Made by a program: the position numbers and the translations under genes. The notes beneath the pieces are model-generated. The model was not told the origin of the DNA. It was given only the letters and a program-made list of their open reading frames with translations, and did not search any database. A stretch of DNA of 64,000 nt from Solenopsis invicta (lineage: Eukaryota; Arthropoda; Insecta; Hymenoptera; Formicidae): the NCBI RefSeq assembly GCF_016802725.1, contig NC_052666.1, positions 29,292,997-29,356,996 on the forward strand. The letters are read 5' to 3'. Positions 1-11,041 of the stretch are shown in pieces; positions within the stretch are counted from its first letter, which is position 1, and each line of letters begins with the position of its first letter.

Positions 1-251
1 ACCAGCAGCTTCTTAATAACTCTATCCCTTCAGTCTTACAACAATGTTAGTAATGTAGCAGTGACAAATACTTTAGCAAAGAACTAACGTCTGTAAACGA
101 TACCGTTCGTGATACACTTGTGACGTAAATGTTCGGAAAACACAGTCGAAACTTTTAATAATCACACAATGTTCCATATTAATGATTTCTCTAATTTTCC
201 TTTCAGATCTTAAAAGCGTCATACTCCGCGTTTAACGTACTTAAAAAATGA
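1..251 (+). CDS. Odorant receptor, 3' end only (cut by window edge)
   Basis: Only the last two coding exons are in the window: 1-45 and 207-251. The first gives the TSSFLITLSLQSY stretch of the last membrane helix and ends at a GTTAGT donor. The second follows a TTTCAG acceptor and encodes ILKASYSAFNVLKK and a TGA stop. Together they form the usual C-terminus of an insect 7tm_6 odorant receptor, and they match exons 4 and 5 of the complete receptor at 1561-4667 in phase and sequence. The rest of the gene lies to the left of the window, so whether it is intact cannot be judged. As an OR it would be a ligand-selective subunit working with Orco in sensory neuron dendrites. Confidence 0.8.
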
Positions 252-1560
252 AATATAAAAAACAGAAATTGTACTGAAGCAAGATAATTATATAGTTCTT
301 TCAAAATATAGTTTTTTCAAATTATATAGTTTTTTCAAATAGTTCTTTCAAAATATAGTTTTTTCAAATTATATAGTTTTTTCAAAAATTAGTGACACTA
401 ATTCCTAAAATTTCTGTATTCATTTCAACCTCACTCAATCTCATTCTATTCTAGCAATACTGGTGCTATCGTACGAATATTGAATGTCATGTACAAGTGG
501 CACTAATTTTGGCTTTAGCATGGACTTAAGGAAGAGAAATTTCTCAGTCTACGCCATATGTGATATATTGCGCGTAGGGTTGATATGTAGTTATTACGTA
601 TACTTGCTGTACTTGACATATGTGCAGACAGTTAACTTAGAGAATATTTTATACATTGTATGTGCGCCCGTGTCGCTGTATTATCTCTTATTTTAATAAT
701 ATAAGACTGCGAGAAATACGATCTATCGCTCGGGTCTGGTAAACATGAAATTATACCAGTATTTTATTCGAAGGGAATATAATAATGTGCGTGACATGTA
801 GAGAACGGCAATATCCTCGATGACAATTGCAAGTAGGAAAACTTCACAATTATAGTTTTCATAATACGGAGCGGAAAAGAACGTATAGAACGTAAGAACT
901 CATAATGAATATCTAATAGGCTTTATGTCGATTTTTTAATGGCTGCTATTAATGGTACTAAGGTTAAGAAAAGTTCAGGTATGTAAAACTATATGCGTAG
1001 TCTGTCGTAAGACGTGCTCGGTTACTAAATGAAATTTATTGAGCTTTACAATAATAAAATATATGTGACTGATTTGTTAGTTCTGTTATATTATTAAACG
1101 AAGGTTTAAAAGAAAAGATATTTCAAGAAAGAGTGCGCGATAAATATTTATAAATGTTGCTTTTTAACATTTACATGAACAATAAGATTTGCGTTACAGT
1201 TGAATAAGTTCCATTCGATTCACAATCGGAGATTTTAATGTACGCGAGCTATGTGGTGGATGAATAAAATTTATCACGATCAAACAGTCGCATGCAGAGT
1301 TAAACGTGTGATTTAAAGCCAGTTTGCGTAATTTATCAATCGCACAATACATTTTATAGAATGTTAAACTGTCTTCTGTATTAAATTTAATTTTTACTTA
1401 CTTTCATATTATTATATTGTATGTATACAGCTCTATCTAATAAGAATATTTAAAAATAGACGTTTTCTTCGCAATGATTTAAACCACTATTTTACATATA
1501 GAAAAAAACTAAATTTGTAAACAAAATTGATAAATTGTTGATAAAGTGTAAACTTAAAAT
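252..1560. other. Intergenic spacer of the plus-strand OR array
   Basis: No gene is seen. An ORF at 484-696 is conserved in sequence, but not as an ORF, downstream of two other array members (about 4870-4965 and 9090-9185), so it is best read as duplicated 3' flank. From about 716 on, the spacer resembles the regions upstream of the receptor remnant at 6217 and the receptor at 11042. Confidence 0.6.
1001..1145 (+). promoter_or_regulatory. Conserved upstream block of OR at 1561
   Basis: Two short blocks recur upstream of three array members: TCTGTCG (1001, 5658, 10515) and GTGCGCGATAAAT (1133-1145, 5807-5819, 10634-10646). The second lies 408-428 bp before the ATG in each case. They may be shared control elements or simply unsaturated duplication; the sequence alone does not separate these. 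Confidence 0.35.
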
Positions 1561-2867
1561 ATGCAAATTCTTACTCTAAATTTTTTAATGTATACATTTG
1601 GTGGTATATGGCGACCGATTGAATGGTCATCAAATGCTGCCAATTCACTGTATAATATATTTACCTGCATTGTACTAATTATGGAATACTTTTTGGTGAT
1701 AACTCAATTTCTGGATATTCTACTTGTTGTCGATAATGTTGATGATTTTGTTATTAACTCTTTAATGTTCATGAGTATCATTAATGTTGTATCTAAAGCG
1801 ACTGTCGTTGTTGTACGTCGTAATGCGATTATTAACTTGGTGCAAAGATTGTTGAAGGGATTATGTAAACCTCAAGATGAAGACGAAATAACGATACAAA
1901 CAAAATTTGATCAGTTTATCAGGTAGGTATCATGCAAAATTATTAGAATAAAGGAATTCGGCGAAACATTTAATCGCGTAAAGTGTAATCGCGTAGAATG
2001 TCTATGCAATAATTTAATTCGTGTAGGATTGATATGTATCATTTCTATTATATTCAATTAACATTGACAAGTGTTGATGTTTTAGCATTTCCTACGAGTT
2101 TTCTACGTTTTGCTGAAGTTTGATAATTTTATGTCTTAAAACAATCTTTTCCTTTTTAAATAATGTATTCATTCTTTGCATTTAATTAAAATAATGGATA
2201 TATCTTATATAGAAAGCTCATAAATATTATTTTGAGAGAAAGAGAGAGAGAGAGAGAGCCCAGATCATTATCAGATATAGGCACGAACACACATACACAC
2301 ATTAATCATTATAATTCATATAATTACAAATTTATGCAAAATTTGAAAAAAAACAAGTATACTGATTATCATAAAAGTGTAAAAATTAATGAAATATTAT
2401 TTTGATTTTAAATTTACAGATCGTGGTCAATAAAATATATAATTTTGGCATCAAGCTCTCTTACAGGCGTTACAATAGGATCAATATTAAATGTTATGCA
2501 TGGTCAATTACCTTATCGAGCATGGTTGCCATGGGATTACAATAATGTGCCTCTAGTATTCTGGGTTATATCCATTCATCAGATCATAGCTTTAATTTTT
2601 GCCACTTTCATAAATGTCGGCACGGAAACTCTAGTTTTCGGATTGTTTATACAAACATGTGCCCAGTTTGAAATTTTCGAAAATCGTCTTCATAAGTTAA
2701 TAGTTAATAAAACAATTGGACATCTAGGACATGCACTCTCTTCGTCGAACAAAGACAAAACAGAAATATCGAAATGCGTATGCCATCATCTCAGCATTTA
2801 TAAGTAAGTCGCTTGAAAATTGATTTTTATACATATAATTGCACATTTCTTTATACATGCGCGCACG

Positions 2868-2903
<36 letters not shown>

Positions 2904-4667
2904 TGTATGAATACGCATACACTTGTATATAAATGTTACAATATTATTTAATCTAAAAACTGCTATTATTATTTATAACAATATCTTTATAACAATAAAG
3001 TTGTATAAAATTGTAAAATAATATAACTAAAAGCTATTTGGAAGTAATTATTGCATTATTGCTTAATAATAGAATATTATTAACGTGATTTTAATAATAT
3101 AACAATATTATATTAATATGTATTATTATTATTCTGTAATAAGTATAAAAGTAAATTATATCTTTACTGAAAAATCAAGATGTCTTTGTTCTATAAATAA
3201 TAATTACAATTTTTCTATAGTTAAAAAAAATAATTTAATTAAAAATAATTTTAAAAATTTAATAAATTTATAGAATTATGCATAATATACAATTGTCAGG
3301 ATAAATTACTTTAGTCAATTGCAAAACTAATATGAAATTATTACAGATATGCCAAATCGGTAAACGTTATATTCAATCAGATACTCTTTATTCAATTCTC
3401 TTGTAGTATATTGATACTATGTACAAGCGTGTATTACTTATCAATACATATTGCGGAACTGTCTGGAGTTGCATCTTTAATAGTGTACACCATTTGCATG
3501 TTTGTACAAATCTACATTTATTGCTGGTCTGGAAACGAAGTCATTCTTAAGGTAATTATCCATACTTTATAATTCAAATTATCCAAGTTATTGTAATAGG
3601 AAATCGCGAGAACTTTAGTCTAATTAAACTTTTTACGAAATTTAGTGAAATAATATAACAATATACTAATATATTTAGAACTATTCTATATACATGTATA
3701 CATGTAATATATAATTTTCCATTTACATATATGTATATCAAAGTTTGATATTTTGTAATTGATTACTAATTACACAATTACTGGTAATATAATCTTAAGA
3801 TTGATAGATTACGATTACACTTGTAATCGGTAATTGTCCATGTAGCGATTATTATTACAAGTAATCTGTAATTGTAATTTGATAGAATTACACTCACACT
3901 TACTAAAGCTATTATTAGAAATGTAAAAAATGTAAAAATAAAAGATGTGACGTAATGTACGTAATGTTCTTTTGATAATCAAGTGCTTAACTAATTCCTA
4001 ATCAATTATTTTGGTAACAATGATTACTACTAATTATTTGTAATTACTAACAATAAGTATTTCAAATTATTGTACTTAGTAATCTGACAGTACAATTACC
4101 AATAAGCATGATTACCAAAGTACTTGATTATTTTGTAATTAAGATTACGTGAATCGTTTAAATAATTAATTACCAAAAGTAATCAATTACACACAACTCT
4201 GTATAATATTAGTCATATTGATAAAATCATTTGGTATTATTTGCTAATTGTAAATGATAATTTTATTTATGTTATGATTGGCAGAGTATGAATACAGGAA
4301 ACGCTATATATCATATGGATTGGCCATTATTGTCAATTAGCGAAAAAAAAGAATTGCTATTAATCATGAAGCGTAGTACAATTCCTATCAAGTTCACTAG
4401 TAGCTTCTTAATAACTTTATCTCTTCAGTCGTACAGCAACGTTAGTAATGCTATTATTTACAATTGGTTGACTGATTAAATGTTGTATGTATCATCAGGA
4501 GATTTTATGCGTATATTTTAATTTAATATTTGTTGCGTATATTCGGTAAAACGCGACTTGTGCTTTTAATATAAGTGTATAATCTATTAAGTTTATAACG
4601 TCTTTTTTAATTTGCTTTTCAGATGTTGAAAACGTCATATTCCGCATTTAATTTACTCAAACAATGA
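1561..4667 (+). CDS. Odorant receptor, complete, five exons (383 aa)
   Basis: Exons 1561-1922, 2420-2803, 3347-3551, 4285-4440 and 4623-4667 join in frame (intron phases 2, 2, 0, 0) into 383 residues from MQILTLNFLMYTFGG to NLLKQ. The protein shows the insect 7tm_6 layout: a short cytoplasmic N-terminus with GGIWRPIEW, about seven hydrophobic segments (for example near residues 29-57, 62-84, 170-205 and 258-280), no signal peptide, and a C-terminal TSSFLITLSLQSYSN followed by LKTSYSAFNLLK. All donors are GT: AG|GTAGGT, AA|GTAAGT, AAG|GTAATT and AAC|GTTAGT. Length is normal for ant ORs. The start follows the same MQIL start as the paralogues at 11042, 22836 and 30921. Expected role is odour or cuticular hydrocarbon detection with Orco in antennal neurons; the ligand cannot be inferred. 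Intron 3 holds a probable transposon remnant. Confidence 0.9.
2866..2905. repeat. (GTGC)n microsatellite in OR intron 2
   Basis: About ten tandem copies of a GTGC tetramer lie just after exon 2 of the receptor at 1561-4667. The overlapping minus-strand ORF here is only translated repeat. Confidence 0.9.
3745..4200. repeat. Inverted-terminal element remnant in OR intron 3
   Basis: The segment is packed with TAATTAC/GTAATTA words and has imperfect inverted ends: TTGTAATTGATTACTA on the left and AAGTAATCAATTACAC on the right. It sits inside the third intron of the receptor at 1561-4667 and makes that intron much longer than in the receptor at 11042. Repeated GTAAC/GTAAT words near the ends resemble the element at 28770-30155, so they may be one family of non-autonomous DNA transposon. 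Confidence 0.45.
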
Positions 4668-6216
4668 AATATAAATAATTAATAATCTAAAGCTCATTTG
4701 AGCATTGACAGTTATGTAGCTCTTCGTAAATTAATGAGATCAAATCTTAAAATTTCTGTTTATATATTTATTTTAACCTTAATCTTTCTCATGACTTTAA
4801 AAATATTGTTGGTGCTGTTGCACGCACACATTGAATACATATATTTTACACAACGTAACAAGATGCATGGTTTAGTTTCATATACAAATGGCATTAATTT
4901 TGGCTTTAGCATGAAATTGAGAAAGAGAAATTTCTCAGTCTATGCCATATGCGCACATTTTGCGTAAAGTTGACAAATGTAATTATTGTGTACACTGACT
5001 GTAGTTAGCATACGTGGAGACAGAGAATATTTTGTACATTGTGTGTCCATATCGTTGCATTAGCTCTTATTTTATGCAATCAGATCAAAGGCTTTGTGCA
5101 CTGAGAGAAATCGTTAGGTAAGCTCAACTAACGTTTGGTTGAATAGTGATCAATTAAATTTTGTAGTTACTAGTAAAAACTTAATTACATTTAACAAACT
5201 TTAACTTTTTGTAATTTGTTGTATGAAAATAATTATTTGGTTAAAGCTACAAATTGTTTGGTCAAAACAATTATATATTTACTAATTATAACTATAATCT
5301 CATTTAATCTATAATCTAATTATAACTATAAGCTCATTTGATTACTATTCAATCAAATGTTAGTTGATTTTACCAAACATTTTTCTCATTGTGAGAAATA
5401 CGAATATCTATTACTCGGTTCTGGTATAAGTAGAAACATGAAATTATACAAATATTTTATTCGATGAGAATATAACAATATGCGACATTATGAAAAATGG
5501 CCTCTCTTGATGGCGATTGTAAGTAGTTATGCAATTATAATATTCATAGGGTCGGAAAGGAACGTACATCTCATAATAAATGTCTAATCGACTTTATATC
5601 GATTATTTTAACGACCCTTATTAATGGTTAAGTTCAAGTAAAAAACTACGTATACAGTCTGTCGTGAAACGTATTCGATTAAATAACATTTATTGAATTT
5701 TACACAATAATAAAACGTGATTTAAAACTGCTATATTTCATAATATTGTCGTACTATTAGATGACAGAATAAAAAAGAAAATTTGAAACAAATATTCCAA
5801 AAAAAGGTGCGCGATAAATATTTATAAATAGTCTTTTGTAGCAATCATATGGATAATACAAATTGCATTACAGCTGAGAAAGCTCATTTAATTCTTAATT
5901 CGAGATTACATTGTACGCGATTTAGATGGATGAATAAAATTTGTCACAATCAGACAATGCAGGATTAAGCGTGCGAATTAAACATTAATTTACAGAATTT
6001 ATTATAATCGCGTAATCTATGGCACAGACCGCTTTCTATATTTTATTTAAATTTTATAAAATTGTATGTATAAAACTTCATCTAATAAAAATATTTAAAA
6101 ACTGACATTTCTTCGCAATGTTTTAAATCATTTTTTTTTTTAATATTTTACGTGTAGAAAAAAAAATTGAATTTGTGAACAAAGTCGATAAATAGTCGAT
6201 AAAGGAAATTGCAAAT
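4668..6216. other. Intergenic spacer between OR and OR pseudogene
   Basis: No gene is supported. The ORF at 4698-4967 covers the same conserved 3' flank as seen after the first receptor (copy near 4870-4965). The spacer holds an inverted-repeat element (5099-5392) and, from about 5395, a copy of the upstream region found before the other array members. Confidence 0.6.
5099..5392. repeat. MITE-like element with about 45-bp inverted ends
   Basis: The left end (CACTGAGAGAAATCGTTAGG and onward to about 5144) is the inverted counterpart of the right end (about 5347-5392). Both contain CAACTAAC and TTGAATAGT words. It interrupts flank sequence that is continuous near 704-716 in the paralogous spacer. 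It has no coding capacity. Exact ends and target-site duplication are uncertain. Confidence 0.65.
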
Positions 6217-8885
6217 ATGCAAATTCTTTCTGTAAATTTTTTAATTTGTACATTTGATGGATATAACTGATTGAATGGTCACCTCAATTCCTGCGTATCC
6301 TATTCGTCGAAAATATCGATGATTTTGCTACTGCTTCTTTTATGTTCGAAGCTGTGTAGCTGTTACATGTAAATCGACTGTCATTGTGATACGTAATACA
6401 ATCATCGGCTTGGTGCAAACATTGTTAAACAAATTACATAAACCTGAAGATGAGAATGAAGTGACGATACAAACGACATTTGATAATTTTATCAGAGGTA
6501 GGTATCATATAAAATTATTAGAACAATCTGACAAAACATTGACGTAATCGTGTAGAATGTGTTATACTAGAATTGACAAAGTTACTTTATGAAAGTAACT
6601 CCTTACCGTTACCGTTACTTAAAAAATAACAAGTTATTACTACATATTTTTGATACTTTTTTCTTGATGTTAGTAGAATATTATATATGATTAATAGAAT
6701 AATATATATACTTCGACGTAACATATTACTTTCCAACGGTCTACACAATTATTTAATTCATGTACGATATGTGTAGTATGTATCATTTTTATTGTGTTCA
6801 ATTATTCCTCAGCTGACACACTATATTGGATTCGATATTTTGCCACACATGGATGTACGTCATCCAATCATTTTTAGTTGCATGCATCTCGGTACATAAT
6901 GCATAGAATTTTAACAATTTTTTTGAAATGATACGCCAGAAAATCAAGAAGACTAAATAAGTACAAAAATCGAGAAGTTGAATATATTCAAAATATTAAA
7001 AAAAAAAAGCGAACGATTTATGTAATTTACATGAATGCCAAGCATTTTTGTAAACAATTCGGGTGTAGGATATCCAGTGTATCAGCTGAGGGTTTACATT
7101 GACAAATGTTGATACTTCATTATTTCCTGCGAGTATTTACGTTTTGCTCAATTTTGTGAATTTTATATCTCAACAATTTTTTTCTTATTTAATAACGCAT
7201 TGATTCTTTTAATTTAAATTAATAAATCTTTTTATAGAATAAATTCATAAATATTATTTCAAGAGAAAGAGAGATATCAGCAAACGTAGGCACAAATTAA
7301 CATTCAATAATAAATTTGGAAATATAAATATATTTTGTTTATCATAAAAGTGTACAAATTAATAAAATATATTTTCGATTCTACATTTACAGATCACGTG
7401 CTTGATACAAGTTTTGCTTTTGTTGGCAAGTTTTGCTACAATAGAATCCATATTATGTGTTATGCATTTTTTTCGATAAAAGTAGCGAAAACATTAACTG
7501 CAAATTAATATAAAAAGTCATTTTACATATCATTTTAAAGAGAAAACTGAATAGAAGAGAAAGAAAGACACATATTTATAAAATATTTATGAAATATTGT
7601 AAATCATACACGTTCCGCACATTTGTAATAATTTTAATATGTGTTATGTAAAAAAAAATTATGAAATGTAATCCCTTTGCTGTGTCTCAGATCCAACTTT
7701 AGCTTTATTTCCAACTTCATGTGCTTTTCTTAGATTCTTTTCAGCCATAAATTAATATTTTGCGAAAGTAGAACTTTTTTGACATTCAGGTTACATTAAC
7801 ATTGTTTTGCAGAAGTTTTACAGAAGAAAATCTACTAAAGGCGCGTTCACTCAAGTGTGTAAAGTTGGCATCCCTATGGTACGAAATCGTACAAAAAAAA
7901 AGGAAAAGTTTTTGATAGTTTTTACCATAAAGAATAGCTTCATAGTTTTTACAAATAGTTCTGCCTATTATAACAAAAATAATAAATTTTGAAAAAGGGG
8001 GTGCTAACTTCACACTTAGCACCGAATAGTTCTGAATAGCTAATTTGATGTCTTTTATTAGCTAATTTAATGTCTTTTAACGGGTACTAGAATTCTCGAT
8101 ATAAAAAAACTTTTTTTATTAAGACAAAAAAATAAAAAAAAATAAATGTATGTCAAATTCAAATAGTTCTAAATATCATATACAATTTTTTTCAATGAGT
8201 TTTAGAGTTCTCGATACATTTTAGAAATACTTTTGCCTGCCTGAAAATGTAAAAAAAAAAATTGGGATTGAATTCTTAAAAAAGGTGATATCAAAAAAAT
8301 AGTCGATACTTCAAAAATACAAATTTACGTAACTTTACGTAATTTTCTCATTGAGATTTTTAAAGGAATCCGCGATTAAGGCCAAGCGAGCAGGCTAGTG
8401 CTCTTTGTTAAGCGCACTCGCAAATACATTGTTTTTGTCTTCGATTTCAGAGCCATTTATTGCAAACTCTTTTAATTACCACGTCTTCGCGCCGATTTCA
8501 CACGCCAATTTACACATAAAATTTTAAATTCATTATTTCTCTTGTACTAAAATTTCTAGGCCCAATTTGAAAACACAATATTGTTCTTTGTTATAATTCT
8601 GAGAACTCACCAGACTTATTTTGTCTGCGTTCCGAAATTCACTGCCATTATTGAACATTAATAATCACCCTGTATATATGTATGTATGTATATATGTATG
8701 TATGTATGTATAACCATCAACCATTATTCGTGTAATTTTAGTTTAATATTTATGGCTTACATCCGGGAAAACACGGCCTGTATTTTTAACATAAATGTGT
8801 GATATGTAAAACTTATAACGTCTTTTCCAATTTTTTTTAGATTTTGAAAACGTCATACGCCGCATTTAACATACTCAAACAATAA
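6217..8885 (+). pseudogene. Odorant receptor pseudogene
   Basis: An exon 1 remnant starts at an ATG at 6217 (MQILSVNFLICTFDG), then meets a stop and has lost its middle part before the EDENEVTIQT-like end near 6490. An exon 2 remnant lies around 7391-7475. No exon 3 or 4 can be recognised, and about 1.3 kb of unrelated AT-rich sequence occupies their place. The last exon (8841-8885, ILKTSYAAFNILKQ and stop) is still open behind a TTTTTTTTAG acceptor. The order and spacing match the receptor at 1561-4667, so this is a decayed tandem copy. A short GTTACTT-rich piece near 6575-6650 in its first intron resembles transposon ends seen at 28770-30155. Confidence 0.85.
8676..8713. repeat. (ATGT)n microsatellite
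   Basis: Short tandem TATG/ATGT units lie within the receptor pseudogene. Confidence 0.8.
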
Positions 8886-11041
8886 AATAATTTATAATCA
8901 AAAGCTTACTTGAGCATTGACAATCATGTAGCTTTTCATAAATTAATGAGATCAAATGTTGAAATTTTTGTGTGTTTATTTTCACCTTATTTTCACTTTA
9001 TTTCGATTCCAGAAATATCAATGCAAAAATATTGAATGCGCAAGTTTTGAATATTAACATTTTACACGCAAAATACACGGTTTGTGTTTTCATGTATAAG
9101 CAGTACTAAATTTGATTTCAGCATTTAAGTTAGAAAAGAATAAGTTCTCAGTCTTTACTATATGTGATGTATTGCGTATAAGCTTATAAATTGTTTTCTC
9201 GCACATTTGCCATACTTCGAAAGTATATAGAAAAGTAACTTGAGAAATATACTCTACTATATTATACATCATCCGTCTTATTGCTACAATGGTGTTGTAT
9301 TTTTATGTATTAATATGAGAAGCTTTGAAATAAGATATTCGTCGCAATTCCGACAAACATGAAAAAATTTACTAAAATATAATAATGTGTATAATTGTAA
9401 AGGTTATCATGATACGTTCCAACAAACCGAATATCATAAATCCATGCTATATAACATAGATATAATACACCTATATATGTTACATATATGACATTCTATC
9501 TACGTCATATTCAGTATTTGTTAAGATAGTACTTATAAAATTTATTAATAGATACTTTATCAGTTTTATATAAATATTAGTATCATTGTTATTTTAAAAT
9601 AAATATTTTACATATTAAAAGAAGATATTTGTGATACTATCAATGTTTGTCATGTACGTGACGATATAATATGTGAAAATGTTGCCAGTATTTTTTATAA
9701 ATGCACAATCTTTATTAATAATTTTTCCAACTTTTTTTTCAGATTTTTAAAAAGTTGCAATTCAACATTTAATGCATTACAAAAGTGTGTGTGTATGTGT
9801 TTGAGCATGTCTATAATGTAGTATTTGATAAATTCTAAATCTTATAATTTTTTATTAAACACAGTTTAAATACAATATTCATTTTAGTATTATACGCCCT
9901 GCTCAAAAAGATTATTCGAACACTGGCACAGCTAGGCAGGCGCAAATTAAATGTACACATGTAAAACAATCTAACGTATACAATAATTTTGACATACAGG
10001 CAAAAATCGTTTTGAGTAGGGCGTTAGTTAAAGATAAAAACAATATAATTTCTTTTTGTATGTTACCTGCGAAGTTGTTGTGGATGTACTGGAAGTAATC
10101 TATAGTCTCCTGGTTCACTTGTTATAATCCGCAGAAGCGGATATACGGAATTAAGTTAGAAAATACTACTTAGATGCGTTGCCTCTCCCGTTACATTATC
10201 TCGCCCTTTTATGCAATAAAGTAAGACTTTATCATTCGCGGGAATTACGATCTTCCGCGTTGCCGCTAATGAAAAAGCAATACAAATATTTCATTCGATG
10301 GGAATGCGACGATGTGTGTAAAAGACTGTATAAAAGGTCGGCACTTCCTTGATCGTAAGTAAGATGATATTTATAATTATAGCATTCACATGAAGCGGAA
10401 AACAACATGTACCGTAATGAACGACTTCATGCTAGTGAATGACTAATAAATGGTTAATGAAAGCAATTAATGGTACTAGGGTTAAGAAGTTAGAGTATGT
10501 AAAACTATACACAGTCTGTCGCAAGACACGCTCGGTTACGTTTAAATAAAATTTATTGATCTTTACGATAATAAGATAAAGTGTTATATCATTGTTACAT
10601 CATAGTACTCTGAGAAGCGCTATTTCAAAAAAGGTGCGCGATAAATGCCTACAATTTATACATTGCATTACGGTTATTTGTCGTCCAATTTTCTATCGGG
10701 CATAGCACATCTGAATGCAATCTGTATATTAGATAAATAAAATTTATCACAATTGGCCAATTTTATTCATAGTCGGTATTATTCAATACGATTTCAACAC
10801 CAAGTTGTGGAATATATTTGCATAATTCGTCTTATAAAATATACTATTTTGATATTAAATTCATTTGTTCTTATAATTAACCTTCATAAGTATACACCTG
10901 GATATGTAATTAGTACATTTTAGAAAAAAATAATTTTTGCAATACTTTAAATCGCTCTTTTTTAGATATTTTACATGTAGAAAGCGGCTGTATTTTTGTG
11001 CAACACGTCGATAAGTTGTTTGTAAAGAAAGAGATCCAAAT
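8886..11041. other. Spacer with conserved 3' flank and upstream block
   Basis: Holds a third, mutated copy of the conserved OR 3' flank (about 9090-9185), then the last-exon remnant at 9742-9780 with its own downstream flank. This flank (about 9780-10130) matches the one after the receptor at 11042 (about 13500-13860). From about 10245 it resembles the upstream region of the other array members. No intact gene is seen. Confidence 0.6.
9742..9780 (+). pseudogene. Odorant receptor last-exon remnant
   Basis: A TTTTTTTTCAG acceptor is followed by a degraded version of the ILKASYSTFNVL last exon (IFKKLQFNI then a stop). The preceding intron-like sequence (from about 9640) and the following 350 bp align with those around exon 5 of the receptor at 11042-13501. 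The other exons of this copy are not recognisable, so a fuller gene was lost. Confidence 0.65.

Noticed and set aside
2724..2918. Minus-strand ORF rich in Arg-Thr-His repeats
   Set aside because: It is translation of a GTGC microsatellite and the antisense of OR exon 2.
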